A stretch of DNA of 64,000 nt from Trogon surrucura (Eukaryota; Chordata; Aves; Trogoniformes; Trogonidae). A model generated the notes under the pieces. The model saw only the letters and a program-made list of their open reading frames with translations. It did no database searches and was not told where the DNA came from. Location of the stretch: assembly GCA_020746105.1 (NCBI GenBank), contig CM036618.1, positions 117,443,161 through 117,507,160 of the forward strand, given 5' to 3'. Positions 13,801 through 28,800 of the stretch are shown here, one piece after another. Numbering within the stretch: position 1 is the stretch's first letter; the number at the start of each line of letters is the position of its first letter. A program made the position numbers and the translations under genes.

Positions 13801-16800
13801 CAATTCAGCGACTAACTTCTGCTTCTCTACGAGACCTGTGGGTGAGGCTTCTCTCAGAGAAAAGCAGCAACTCGGACTTGCTGCAGACTAGCTACGTGCA
13901 GCCTCTCTCTGAAAGCCACACACAGCTTTGCACTCAAAACCCATAAAATGTACTTCTCAAACCTTGGATGGAGTAAAGAGCGGGCGTCTTACTAGTTTTG
14001 CTAAACAGACAAGTGTAATATCAGAATGGAAAATACCAAGAGAACAAGTTTTTGCTCCGACTCTAAACTTTCCCCACTGAAACCCACTGCTGCTGAGGTG
14101 GCTGAATTTGTGTTTGTAACCCGCAACATACTGAGATTAAAAAACGATGGGCAAAAGAAGTTAAGCCACGACAAAAAACAACTCTGTAAGAACAGACAAC
14201 TCATGACTTGGTCTTCCTAACTTCACTCCAGGAGAAAAGTTGTCATTAAATACACACAGGCCAGTAAAGTCTCCGGAGAGTAAGGCAGTTGCTGTTAGCA
14301 TATTCTCTCTTATTTTGGAATTCTGCTTCATCACCCAGCTTGAGACACCAGATACTCCAGCCTGGGGTGGGTGACGGAGTAGACATCGAGGAGCTGTTGC
14401 TGCTGTCCCCAGTTCCTGCACCGAACGGGGAGCAGAAGTCACGGGGCTCATGTTTGAACAGAACTGTCCTGCTGACACTGGGGTGGAAACTAGGAGGCAA
14501 AACCGCCAGAGAACTGCCCTTTTCTCAGGCACCTGAAGATTCACAAATTGTGACAAGGTTGTCCTGCAGCTTCTGTGACCACAACACAGAGGATTTCCCC
14601 TCACATAGAATTTTTTTTTTTTTTTAGAGCCACAATCCTTCACAGGTTTTGCTTCACAATAATGCAAGAACAAACCCAAAATTTCAACCTTCCTCGAGTG
14701 AAAACAGAAGACAATTTTTCTGGCTGTTGGCTGGAGTCAGTCATAACATTCAGGACCACAGAAGATACACCGTGAGCCCCACAGCCCCGCTCTGAGCTGC
14801 CCGAGTAGCGTCTCCAGGGCCAGAAAAGCAACCCAGACCTAGCACCACAAGTGAACCCCAGCTACGTGTGGCCCCTGCCCTGAGAGACGCGTAACATACT
14901 CTGCTCTCAGGCAAAAGCTGGGGCTGAAACTGTCAGAGGTGCACTTCATCTCCTCGTCCTCCTCCCGAAAAGCAAGCCCTTTTCTTATGCCTCCTGGTGG
15001 ACTTCAGAAGTAGATCCACCGCGCCAAAGGCAGAGATATCCTACGCAGCCTAAGCTCCTCGGAGCTCTTGTTAGTGCCAACCCATCGGCCGCGGGGCAGA
15101 CCACTACAAACACGGTCTGTAAGGGGTGTCAGACACTCTCCCCCGGCTTTCATGGATATTACCCAGTTACTGGACACCCCGCTGAAGACAGAGCGGCGAG
15201 GAAGCGGCGTGTCTGAAACGTCAAAAGAGCAACACCCCCCTCCTTGTGACTGCTTGGAGGAAAGCACTTCTGCGCTGTGCCACCACAGCTGCCAGCCTCC
15301 CCTGGTCTGCACCGGCCAAAGCACCCCCGTAATCACCGCGGTGTTTTTGTCCATCCACAGGATTCACTTCACTCTGGTTGCACCCACAGTTCGAAACGGG
15401 CTGCAATGTCATTACCTGGGAACAGTTTGCTGTTGCCATCACAAACACAGACTGGCTCTTGCTGCCTTCCAAGCGTGCTAGTTCTGACAGCTGCCAGACA
15501 AAAAGCGCAGCGACCTGCAAGGACATCTTGAGTGGCTCTTATTTTGCTCAAAGTAAATGGAGCTTTTGTTTTTGCTAGCCGTTCTCGTCGTCTCTCCAAT
15601 GATGGCACCTTGCTGCCATACAGTATTTATGCAATAATAAAACTGCATATGATACTTGAATGCCAAGGAACAAAGCACAAATTACATGGAGCTAGAACAA
15701 GATGCAGTAGGGAGAGAGAAGTAACAGAGAGATGCAAAGCTGGCCAAGCCCAAGGCATTCACTGTTATTCTTCCTGCCTGAGCAAAGGTGTTCCAAGACT
15801 TGAATGAAGCAGCAGTTGGAGCAGAGTTGATGAGGGGCATCCCCAGGCCCAGACTGACTGATTTGCCTTGGATCGTGCCCTTAAAGGGGAAGGTTTGGAT
15901 GAGTCTGAATGATGACTGCAGGGAGGAGCGGTCTTGCATTTAGTTATTCAGGTAAGAACGATCAAGAGGAAGGTTATTTAAAGGTCCATCTCCTAAAGTG
16001 TGTTTTTACTCCCCTGTCCCTCGCATCTGCTCATCTTTTATGGATGATGCTTACGTTCAGAACTCTAATACCTGACACAACTTTTGTGGGCAAAGACATA
16101 AGTGAAAACCTTGAAATAATTAACTGCTAAGCTTTGAAGTCATATCTATCTATCTATATCTCCATTTTAAGGTGCTTTCATGTGCTTCTTTTATTATTGT
16201 TTACTTGCAGTATCTGTGCTTTACCAGTTTTCCTCTTCTCTAGTGAGAAATAAATGGCAAAAAGGATCTGGTCTTCCATCATCTTTACATTTCACAAGAG
16301 AATCTTCATCCCACACTACTTTTCATGGCTCTACTGGCTTGTAAAAAACAAAGGGACTCATTTCCTTCCTGAATTTAGACATATCTGTGGTATCTGGGAT
16401 CAAATTGCTTTTTCCTCAGCAGCATTAATCCTACACCCAGCCTGAAGGACAGGCAGCTATGACAGACACTACTAGATGGCATTTCCAATATTCCAGGTGA
16501 ACAAGAGGAAAGACACCCTTAGCTTAAAAGGCTACATTATGGCACAGCAACAAACACAATCATTTCTAGACAATTAATATAATTTATGGGAAATTACAAA
16601 AGCATGTGAGGCATTACGGAGAGCGAGACACATTTTCCACCCCGAGTACCCCAGTTAGCACTGGTGGCACAGCTGGAGCCATACCTTGAGTAAATCAGAC
16701 AGGCGGGTAAGCATGTCGGTGGTGATGGAAGGAATGTTATCCACACACTGACAGTACTCGAGGATTATTCTTATTAACAGCAACACTGTCCTGCAAGAGA

Positions 16801-19800
16801 GGAAACAGCCAAAAACGTCATCTCGGTGCACAGAAGACGTTGAAAAACCAAACGCAGGGCAGTCACGTTGATAGAAAGCTACCAAATGCCAGAGATTATA
16901 GCATTAAATAAACCCACTGACTGATCTGAAGTACAAGTAACACATAAAAGATGTACATAAAGATGGTTCCAAATACCCATTCCACAGGGTGGCATGTAGA
17001 AAGAAGTACTTAATGTATACGAGAGAAAAATCTCATTGAGAGGACTTTTTAATCTCCAAAAAATGTTACTGTGGAACTAGAAGTCTCCACATAGATGATG
17101 ACAGAGGACAAAAAATCCAAAGCTCCTTTCTTATAGTACTGTAAAATTCTGGTCAACTTTGAGCAAGTAAAAAAATCCACAGAGTGTAGAAAACCACCAG
17201 GGAACAGGATGTAACGCAAACAGAGAAGGCAGCTGTGAAGAAACAGCACCAAATATTCAGAGATGCTCAACACCTGGAATTTCCCCTGAATTCAGCAGGT
17301 ACTGGAGAATTTGGGAGATACTGGATGGGATTAAGGAGGCTCCACAAAGAACGTGTATGGTTCTTGAAATTCAAACACACAGAAGGCAGGAACACTAAGG
17401 CAAGGACAAATGTTGAGAGTAGATACTCGGGCATTTCAAAAAGTTAAATCTCTTTCTTCCTTTAGGCAGTAGAGTGCAGAAAGGTGATGAACAATCACCT
17501 GAAAATAAACATCTGGATAATTTTGGGGGAACATCTAGGCTTTTTTTTCATGAATGCCTTTCATTTGATTAAATACAATGAAACTGCATGGGTAAGTGTG
17601 TAGAACTGAAATAAACATCTGCACCAATATGAGGCTGACAACTGCTTTACAGAGCTAAATTTAACAAGTTCCAAAGGAGCAGAGATGGATTATCAAGCAC
17701 ATCATTTATTAGGTAAATTTTACCCTTTAAAGCACGTTCAAACGCTCCTACTTGACCCCAAATGCTCTTTGTAGTGGTATCAGTTGGATGGCAAAGAAGT
17801 TCTGAGCCATCAGCTTCTGTTTCCAATTGAACAGCGACAGCATTTTGATGTACAGAAGAGCTCACAATCCTTTAGAACTGCTCTAGAGAAACTAGTCTGC
17901 AGAAGGAGAGGTTTTTTTTATTCAAATGTGATTGCTAAAGCTGTTAGCATTCAGCACAGTCCTACTCAAAAGTCCTTGCCAACTAACCCACTTCTAAAGA
18001 GAAAAAAGAGTGCATCTTACCCAACTGTTGCATATTTTTGTCCTTCAACAATAAGGAATTCCGTTGGCTTTCTTTCTTCAGTAGCTAGACATTTTAACAA
18101 GAAAGGAAGAGGGATGAGTTAAACTAAAAAAAAAATGCACAAAAAATGCTAGTTTCTAAAAATTCAGTGTCCCCTTGCTAAGCGTTGAACAAAACCACAA
18201 TCCATCTTCGAAGCACTGCTGCCTCACAACATTCATTATATAGTTGGTCACCCATCGTGATTATTACAACCTGTGAAGTCACTTTATTATCTGCTGGGAC
18301 TTTAGATCACAAACCACCCAAAATCCCACAGACTTAGAAACCTAAAATACAGCAGGTTACAAACAGAAGAAGAAAAGCGGAAGAAGTCCCTGGGTTTTCT
18401 TCTGTACGTTCTCAAACGATTTGCTGTGTGTATTAATATTTTAGCATCACACTACTTCCTCCCTAGGCTTCACAGAAGGTCTTACCGATGCAGTTTTTCA
18501 CGCTGTGTTTGATGCCACCAGCTTTCTGTCACCTCGAAGGAAGCTGCAAGCGCTTACTCCCTAATAAATGGCTCACGAACGCATCGCGCTCTCCTGTTGC
18601 AGAGCTGGGGTGACAGCTGCCTAACACACTCTCTGCATCTGCTGTTCTTTCTGAGGGGTCGGGGTTTCTCCACCAGGACATGACTGTATTTTCTTCCTCT
18701 TCATCTACTGCCCTTTCCCTTCCCCTCCATGTACATTTTCTTCCTCTTCCAGCCATTCACACACACTCCTCACTATTGGACGGGCACCCTCCCCGCGAGG
18801 TACGAAGGCGTTATTATGTGTTTCCACTTCCAACACGGGGAAGTGGGGCACGAGCAGAAAGAAGTGACTTGTCTGAGGTCAAACGAGGTTTCTGTGGCAG
18901 GTAAATAATTGAACGTACACGAGTTTTCGCTTCACGAGCGGTCCCACAGCACGCTGCCTTCCACTTGAACAACTGGCAGATGAAGTAGTGGGAAGGAGCA
19001 AGCTCTGTTTAACACGGGGGAGCTGAGCACACACACGCGTTCCCCGGTCCCCTGCCACACTTCAGCGGCACGTTCCGGGGAAAGACCGAATTTGGGCAAA
19101 GGCTGTCAACCTCTACACTGGGAATACTTGTACAAAAAGCAGCTCCCTCCGTGTGCTAACACTTAAATGGGGTTTCAAAAACTAAATAAATAATCTTCTA
19201 AGGTCCACACAAGAAGTTTCATTACCAGTAACAGAAAAAAAAAAAAAAAGAAAAAAAATGGTATTGGCTTCCTTCTGATCCCCCCAGAAGACGGCGAGCA
19301 AACACAGAACACTAATGACATCAGAACACGTCCATCAACATTCAGTAGCAGCTTTTGCTGACAACAAATTCAGTTTACAGTAGGACTGCAAGACACCCAC
19401 CTGCTGGTTTTTTTTCAGGGAGAGAAATTCTGCCATCTGACACCGAATCAACAAGATCCTGGAATTCGGCAGGAACCTCAGCTTGCTTCCAGCGCTCGTT
19501 GTCCAAAAGTAGACTAGTTAGAAACACAAGGGAGAGGAGGCTGAGAAAATGAAATTCCTTGTCTCGACGCTTCTCCTGACTGTAATGCCATAGAATCAGA
19601 ACTACTGTAATTCTTTTTTTTTAAAAAAATTGCCAGTGGCCCAAAATGATACCTGATTCATCTTCATTAGAAAGGGGTTGCCTGAAAATTGGCAGTAGCA
19701 AAACAGAAAACCACCAGGTTGGTCGAGACAGCTCAGAATTTGTCACAGAGGGTAAAAGACTACACGAGGCAATAAAGATCCTTATGAGGTCACTGCCACC

Positions 19801-22800
19801 AAAGAGAGGTGTAAATACTAGAAATTTGAGAGCTTCTGATGGATGAGAACAAAGAGACTTGATGTATATTACCGGGAAGGCTGTTTCACTAGTGGGTTTT
19901 TTTAATTGTTTTTGTTGCAGGTTTTTTGCATTGGGTTTTTTTGCTCGTTTTGGGTTCGTTGGGTTTTTCTGTTGTTGTTTGGTTGGTTTTTTTTAAAAAA
20001 AAATCAACAGTTGCAAGTGAATTATCCTGAGACAAGGCAAACCTGCCCTTCAACGTCGGTCTTGAGTCCTTCCTGTCATTATTACCTTCCTTATTTAAGT
20101 AACTGCAGAACAATCCAGTTGGAAGATATTAAGTTACGAAAAGAGTAAAAGTCAAAACCGACTGAAAATAACTGAGTTTTTTTTTACGCCCAGCTCTTAG
20201 GTACAACTGGTTTACTAGTGTTCTAGGCAATAAAACATTGTGTTTGCCTGGCATATGATTGATAAAACTATTCAAGTAACAACGCAACAACCTTCTACTC
20301 GGAGATACCTTAGTTTTGTCTTCCTCTCCTCGTGGAATCTATTCACAAATCTGTTGGCTTGACTCTGAAGTGCTCCTCGCAAGGACATGCTCTTCCTGCC
20401 GCAGATCTGTTCCGTGTCCAGGATGAAGCCTTCCATCAAGCGAGAAAGCGCAACGAACTCATTGGAATTCAGCTTCTCTAGGAAGCCGTCCTGAATGCAA
20501 GGAAAACCATTGTAAGGAGACTTCACACCACAAAAATTCAGAGACGTAAAGAAATAACTAGTCAGCATGGCTGAGGGCTACTGGTGTTTTAAGTTACTCA
20601 ACGCTACGTGGGACAAAGAAGGCGGACGGCAGTGCAAGCACCCGCCTTGTCAGAGATACGCGTTCTCTGCACAGAGCTTCAGAGACAGCAAGTCAGAACG
20701 TTAGAAAGGGGAAAAAAAAATAGCAGAACTCACACTGCCTTACAATGATACGATGCGTTAATGCCCGTACTCTGGGCATCAACATCAAGTGCGTGTGGCA
20801 GCAGGAATAGTTACTAAATTTCATTTGAGAATGTCATTTCAGACTTCCACTAAACCAGTAACTCTGTGAGTAAATTCGCATTAGGGATGAGGCACAAGCA
20901 GCAGCCTGACCCAAGCCCCTTACCTTTGCTCTTGCCATGAGGAACTTGACTGAGCGATCATGGCAGATATCGGAGGCGTTATAAAGTAACTCCTGAATAT
21001 TGTTTGCCAGCCTGACCAGTTCCAGGTCAGTCAGCTTCATGTCATCACCGATCCTACAAACAGAACCAGTTGGTTGAGCATCAACTTATGAGAAAAACAG
21101 TGTTTGTGCTCACAGGTTGAAGGAGGAAAGAACCTTGCAGCAACTGTCAAATGCAGGCAGTCAGTTAAATACCAAAGTCACTCTGTACAGCTGGGATCTT
21201 CTAAGCTGCTGTCAACGTCACGTCAGGGCCCGTAACAAGGAAACGCACAACTGCGCATCCTTATGCTTTGTTTTAAATCCACATTCTAATCGCTATTAAT
21301 GGCCTGAGAGAAAACACGATACAGCCACTACCTATACAATAAAAATTACTAACATTTACTGAGCTAAATTTAGCCAGCTCCTGCACCACAACCATATGAC
21401 ATAAAACAGCTTTTTTTTTTTTTCCCCCCCAAATGCAAGCGTAAGGCATTCCCCACCGCCTTCACCTACAGGCTGTGATTCTATGAGCTCTTCAGACTTC
21501 AGCTCCCTAAGCTGCTGCTGCTTTTATAAAAAAACCTTCTGGGATTTGTCTATTATTTTGAGGCTAGCCCATGGCACGGCTCTGCCACTCACGGAACGAG
21601 TTAAAATCACAATATTTTGGTCTAGTGGGGCTGCTCAAGGGACCGATAGTATGAGAGGAGAGAGAAGACCTGGGATGTTACAGAGCAGCAACTGGGCTAA
21701 CGTCGTAACTGTGCAATTTTATTAGCCTGCTCTGAATAAAGAGCGGAGGCGCAAAGAAAAACCAGAGAAGGGATGAAGCGTGTTCGCCTTAGAACAAACT
21801 CACGCAGCAAGAGCTCCAGTTAGGCGGCAGGTTTTCAGCCAACTTGGCAAAGTGCTCCAGATCCAACCCCCTTCTCCTTTCCTGCTCCTCACTAGCCCTG
21901 GACTCCTCTTCACACTGCATTTCTCTTCCAGCACATGATGGATGTTTGGACATACAGGGGCCTGAATTTGTTTTATGCACAGCACATTTATCTGAAATGT
22001 ACCTTCTTCAGTGAGCGCTGTCAAAATTGACAGCTGCTTAAACACACAAGTACAGACACTCGAGTACCAGTCTGCTGGAGAGAGCAGGCCACTTGCTGTC
22101 TTCCATCTTTCAGCAGAGTAACAAGTGGTATTTCAACTTGGCTTCAGAGGACTCTGTAGCCAGACACGCTGGCTTTTGAAGAGGCTCGTACCTGAGCCCC
22201 ACACACACTGTGCCTGGTCTTTTTGAAAAAGGTAGCTCTGACATCCAGCCATCAACAAGGCACCCATAAAAGGATGCCAGGAAGGTCACAACTCTGCAGT
22301 GTGGAGCACCACAGGGCAGCGCTATGTGTGTTACCAAAGCACTGAGAAGGCTTTATTTAACCATGCAAATCAAACAGCTGACAATGAGAATTTATCAAGG
22401 TGTATTCCATGAAGGCAAGTTAAAAAGAAAAAAAGACCAAAACAGCCACATGGACAGGGAAGAGAGATGCTTCTGCCTGCCAAAGGCATGACAAACAGTC
22501 TGCCTCTCACACAGGCCAGACTTGCACCTCTCCTGCTCTCTACAGAAGCGGGTCCTCCAGCAGAACAGATGGAGAAAGGTCCCTTTTCTGTCAGAAGGGG
22601 CATAATCAATCCCTGTACCACCTCACACAGAGGTGAAGACAAGGCAAACAAACAAAACGCAGGCGACCCGGGGACAGCGCAGCCGGATGGCGGTCTCAAG
22701 GCCAATGGCAGAGAGTCACCGTACGGCACTCGGCAGAAAAGCACCTTCCTTCAAGGTAATTTTTGCACGTCAGAAACAACTGCTCTGGCAGGGGGATTGG

Positions 22801-25800
22801 ACTTGATGATCTTTCAAGGTCCCTTCCAATCCCTGACATTCTGTGATTCTGTGAACTGCCCGAACCTCACCCCTTGCTGCTGACGCACTGCGAAGGGGAG
22901 ACAGGCACCGCGTCTACTTACATCATCTCTACTCCCCCTGGAGTAACAGAGGACGATGTTTGCTCTTTGCTGGACGAGGAATCGGTAGTGCACTCCGGCT
23001 CAGAGACCGAATCACTGCTACAAGGCTCACTGTTTGGGGAAGTGTTTCTTTGCGAGGTAGTGTCAGCTGCTACGGGCGGGAGGTCCGCTTCGCCGAAAGC
23101 GTCGCTTATGAACAGGCCTTCGTGAGTCAGGTAAGCCACTTCCGTGTCCACCGGACTGTCTTTAGCAGAGCTCTTTTGCAAGGTGTCCTCCAGGTCTCGG
23201 GTTTTTTGGTTCTTGTCTAGAACCAAGAAAACCACGCTACGGATAGTATTTAACGTTGCCTGGAATCAAATATAACTTTTATTACAAAAATAATTAAAAA
23301 AAACCACAACCAAACAAAAAACCCACACAAAACCCTGTGCCACGAGCTTGTGCTATAAAAGATTTTCTTTTACACACAAAATTAAAACTAAATCCTGGCT
23401 CTATTTTCTATTGCGTAATTAGCATTCGCAGGCAGACCCACCCGCCTGACGGTAACCAGTACCAGACATTTCTGAGAATGGTGAAAGAAACCTCATTTGG
23501 AGCAATCTATCACATCCAAAAGTTCAGTCCTAATCCCCAGCAGCCTGACATGGATGTGATCACGCAACAGGAGGCATTATCTCCTTCCCACTGCTCTCTT
23601 TCTTAGCACTAATTGTTTTTGCCCTGGATGCCGATATGCACACACCCTTCTCTCAGTCAAGAGTTTGAACCCTAAAAACAAAACCAACACCTTAAGACTT
23701 CAGATGGAAATTCCACTTGACATCTGAGCTACGTGCCGCTCTTGGTAAATTAATGTCTTACCTTTATTCTCTTGAGGAAGATGGTAAACTTAGAAAAAAT
23801 ATTCTTCAGTAAATCAAACCACTGAGGAAAATTCATCATCCTCATCTGGTCTGCAAGCCTAAAAAAAAGAGCAGTGTTCAGCAAAGAGCAAATGTTTACT
23901 GGCCACAATGCCTACTGGCACATAAAGAGAAAACAACGTCCTTTAAATGGAGTTGTAAATATAATGAGAATTGTGTAGACTTTTATGTAGTAGAACTGCA
24001 CTCACCACCTGAACAAGTCACAATCAACACGATATAGGCAAGAGGAATAGGGAAGGATGTCTATAATTAGAACATACTAAAAAGCAAAAGCTTCACATTT
24101 ACCATCTAGTTTTTTCCAGGGCATAAAGTTCTTTTCCCTGGTATGTGATACCAGCAAGGAAAGGGGGAGCTAATAAGTTTCACAAATCACGTGGAAGAAA
24201 CAGGAAAAAAAAATTAAATGAAAATATTTTGCAAGTGTTACAAAAGCTGTGTTATCAAGCCCATTTTGTTGCTTTGCAATGAGACCACTTCTGCTATTAA
24301 AGTGCAAGTCAGCTGTCTGCAGCAAAGGGCAGAAAAGTCATCGACAGAACAAAAGTTAAACCCTGTCATACACAGTTAGGACCGAACAGCAGAACAGTAA
24401 ACATTGGGGAACGGTGACCAAACAGCCAATGTTTAAAACTCACCCTGTGCCTAGTCTTTCCCCAATCTGGGTATGAATCCCACGCAGATTCCGCTTTGCT
24501 TTACCAGCTAGTCTGGTTTTATTATCTCGGGGTAACCCTCTGCTGAGCCAAGTGAACTGCAGAGCTACAGAAAACCAGAAGCTGGCAGGAGCTTCTGGAG
24601 CTGGGATCTCTAGAAGCACCTTGTGCAACCCCTGCTCAACACCGGCTCAACTAGACCGGGTTGCTCTGGGCCCTGCCCAGTCAGGGTTTGACTACGTCCC
24701 ACGACAGAGATCAGCCACAGTTTCTTTGGGCCGCTGTTCCAGTACTCAAACACCCTCACAGGGTTTTTCTTAAGACTAAACCAGCATTTCTCACCTTTCG
24801 TCTTGTGCCCGTTGCCCCTCGTCCCCTTCCCCGCACAGCTCTGAGAGAAGCCTGGCTCTGTCTGCAGCTCTGCCACAGCTCTCCCTGGGGCAGGTGTGGG
24901 CAACTCTCCCCTGAGCCTTCTCCTCCCCAGGCTGGAGCGGGACCCAGCACCCCCAGCTGTTGCCCCTGCACACCACGGCTCAGCCCTCAACCGACCCGGT
25001 GGCTCCTGCTGGCCCTTAGTGTCGTGCTTTTTCCTCGACCTGCTGGCCGTGTTAGCGCGGCCCAGGCGGCAGCCGCAAGGACACGCTGCCGGTCTGTGGG
25101 CAACCAGCTCGCCAGCAGGGATCCCCAGGTCCTGCCCTACAAGGCTGCTCCGAGTCCAGCCAGCTCCTGCCCCTCCTCTTGCAAGGGGCTGCTCCTTCCA
25201 GGACACAGAACTTGGCGTTGGCCTCTGCTGGGCTTTGTGAGGTTCCTGCTGGGCCATACCTTGGGTCTGCTGCTCTCTGATCTCCTCTCAGGAGAGATAC
25301 TGAAACTACTGACACGTTTTAACGCAAAATCCCAGATTATGACGACGGGGAATGGCTTCAAGTGGTCAAGAGATCTATGCCTAAACACAGCAGTTTATGC
25401 ATCATGCAGTGAGGTTCACAGATTGTTTGCAGTTAATTTTAAAGGTAGGTTTAAGATAACATTAGAACCTGGATGAGAAAGAGAATACGCAAGATTCTCA
25501 CAGAGGCAGACAGAAGCAGGGGCTCAAGGTGAAACAGAAGGATAATCCTTAATTACAGGGAAATTTAAACACAAATTAAACGGTAAATTTATCTGTGCTA
25601 AAAAGCATCAATCTCCTATCCCCACCCACCACCAAAAAAAAAAGATCTGGCTGTATACTTACTTAACAACCACTTCTGTATCTATTTCTTCTATCTGCGA
25701 TACCGTATTAACCACACACTGTCAAATTTGAAGGGAAAAAAAACAACACAAAAAATATCTTAGCTTCTTTCTAACCGCTGCCGAGTTTCATAACATACAC

Positions 25801-28800
25801 AATAATCCTCAGGTTAAACAAAGTAAAATAATAAAGAAAATACATATTTGTATAATTGAACAGCTGGTTTCTCTAAAGACAAACAAACAACCCAAAAGAA
25901 ATCCCCCAAAACCACCACCCCAAGCATCTATTTGCAAAATACAGATGACGAAAACGTTCCCAAGTGTGTGCTGAGCTCTGGATGGCACACTGGCTCCATC
26001 TCAAAGGCACCTGCTTTTCCGAGCATGGATGCTACATCGTGTTTCAAAAACGTCTCTCAGGTCAAGTACTTAAAAATAGAAGCATATTCTCCCCCTTTTG
26101 AGAGCGAGTGACTTTGGAAAGTGTTGCTTGACCTCCTTTTTCGCTTTAAATACAGGCCTTGGGAACTAACCTACGCTGGAAGGAACAGCACCAGGGAAAT
26201 GTGGGAGCACACACCTACGGTGCTGTGCTTTCAGCCGGGAAGGCAGACCCGCTTTCCGCCGCTCTCCCAGCGGACATGGAACTTGCTGTCTGTCTGTCTG
26301 TCCAACTCCAAGGATACCACCTGCCTTTGACCCTACACCTCTCCACATCTTTACCGCTACACTATGGGGACACTCGCTCTTCAACGGATACGCACAAAAC
26401 CGTCCAGCTCCTTCAGGTCTCCAGGACAATCAGTTTTCACTCCAAACACATCTACTGTTTTACGACGACTTCACCGATCTCTTTTTCACGTTACTTGTAA
26501 GCCCTAGGTACAAACCAGTTCGATTCACACCGAATCAGAGGTTTTATCCCAAATGCCAACCAATAACCTGACCAAACGGGTCAGTAGCACATGAACTCAT
26601 CTTGCCTTTCCGCAACTACGTGCCGCCCCAGCGGTGTCTGAGGGCTGTCGTCTCAGCCTCCGTGAGTTTTACCTGCATTTTGAACACGGGTGGTCAGTAC
26701 AGAAGCTTCTTAAACACAGACCTTGCTCTTCAACTATGCGGCGTGCTCAGTCCTTACAAACCCCTGCTCTTTCACCTGCCTGGCAACAACGAGCTACTGA
26801 AGTACCGACCAAAACAGCCCAGCAAGGCATTGAACAGGAAGCACATTGGAGATGTGGGAAGGAAACAGTTTCCTTTATCAAGGAAAAATATCCCTAAGAG
26901 TTGAGACAACAGGCCACAAGGGTTTGCACAAACCACACAGAAATATTCTATTTTCACTATTCCACAGAAACTTGCACTGGAAGTTGGTTTAACTCCATGT
27001 ATTATTGAGCAGAGGTGACACTTGAAAAATGCAACGTTGAGACAAATATTCCCAGCAGAATGGGAAAAGCACTTTATGACCAAGAATGAGCAGGAAGACA
27101 GTGAGCGGTACCTGCCTACTACACAAGCAAACAAAGAACTGAAAAGGAAAAAAAAAAAGTCTCCTTATGACTGCTGATACAGGCAAGGGAAAAGGCAGTG
27201 CAGACTGCCAGGCAGGTGAACAGCTTTATCCTGGTGTTACTCATTCCTGCATATTATTTGCTTTATCGTTAAGCCTTACGCAAAGGCCCAGAGTAGCTGT
27301 TTGGTTTTCCAGTCTTGCAGTGATACAGTATGTTCACGCACCCCCTCTGCTGATCTTTGAGGGAGCAGGGCAGTGCCTCAGCCCAGCGTCCCACCGCTTC
27401 CAGGCGGGGAGAGATCAAGCAGCCGGATGCAGGAGCCTGCAAACCACCTTACATTGTGCCCGGGTCAAGCGAGAAAGGACTCGCATCATCACCCAGTCCT
27501 CACACACGACGTGGTGGTGCAGCCAGACACATCGCTGCCTGTCTTCTACTTCTGTGCCAATATTCACCAGCAACATCGTCCCGCGCTGCCTACGCCCACC
27601 CGGCACAACCCGATCAACAGACCCCGGGGCTGCAACGCGAAGTGGGTTGGGAGAGTCCGCCTGGCTTAAACCAAAAACCCTGAAATACCCGTTAACAACT
27701 AAAAAAGAAAGCCCAAGCCTGGTTCACAAGGCAGCTGCCAACAGCACACTACACTCCGAGGACAGGAGAAGCTTCTTCACCTGATGGGAAACCCCTGGGC
27801 TGGCTGCCTCCCAGCCCCTGGGATGCATCAGAGGTAGCTCCTAACACATCAGAACACGACTCTAGAAATAATCGCCTGTCTCTTTAGGGGAGAAAAACAC
27901 CCCTGACACAACATTCTCACACGTGTATGCAAACAAACAAGATGAGTACAATTAAAAGTGCCGAACACAGACTCAAAGTTCAGTCTAAGATTTGTTTGCA
28001 AACAAAAGCCATCATGTCAGTGTCTAAACTAGTCCCTGCATTTTCCTCCAAAGAAGTCATCTGAACTATTCCTTTGTTGGTTTTTAGCTGGTTTTATCTA
28101 CAAAGAGTTTTGGTTTGAAGAGACAGATACACTACATTAAAGGGCAAATAACCACACCAGTGTGGTCAAGGATTTTTTTTTTTCCTTTTTTTTTTCTTTA
28201 ACAGGCCAGCACTTCTTCATTACTTCACCACTCCCCCTGAAAAAGACAAGGATGTTTTGCAGCCTTCGATCACATGCCTGTGCTAACATTGAGGCAAGCA
28301 ATGCTTTCTGTAGCAGCTGATGGGAATTTGTTTCATATGGCAAGTGTTTTGATTATGTATTTACACCAAGAACTTGGGGGTTTTGGTTTTTAGAGGGGAC
28401 GATGACTTATTGATGTGGCTTTGGTTTTTCGGGGTTTGGTTTTGAAACAGAGTAAGACAACTACACTATTTGGGAAAGCCACGTGTTAAGAGAAAGAAGA
28501 AAACTAAGCTAAACCCAGGGCATTTTGAACACTGGTCATTATACACAGAAAGCTGTACTTATGCGACCTACTCCTTCCAGAAGGTCTTCTCTGCAGACAG
28601 ACCGCTGTGTTTGAGGAAGTCCTTAGTGCCTGCAAGCTCAGCGGCTCTAAATGAGAGACCATCAGCCACCAAAAACTTCATCAGAGCTGTTCTTAACTAC
28701 TTCAATAACTTGTGAGGGGTTGAGGCAAGCTTGTCAGAGACATTAGGAGCTCTTGACTTACCTGTTTAATTATGTTCTTCGCAGTAATAATCATTTCATC

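Noticed and set aside
19585-19600. catagaatcaga resembling an antisense CR1 tail
   Set aside because: The following bases do not continue into the CR1 ggttggaagggacc block.
21472-21487. gctgtgattctatga resembling a CR1 3' tail
   Set aside because: No tcccttccaa block precedes it, so the match is too short to call.
24610-25476. Opposed 215- and 271-codon frames
   Set aside because: Both lie largely within a diverged CR1 fragment and encode nothing like a CR1 protein in order. They are chance frames in a GC-rich repeat.
27167-27784. Plus-strand frame of 205 codons in a VPS54 intron
   Set aside because: It is Ser/Thr/Arg-rich, overlaps two other open frames and resembles no known protein. It is probably chance.
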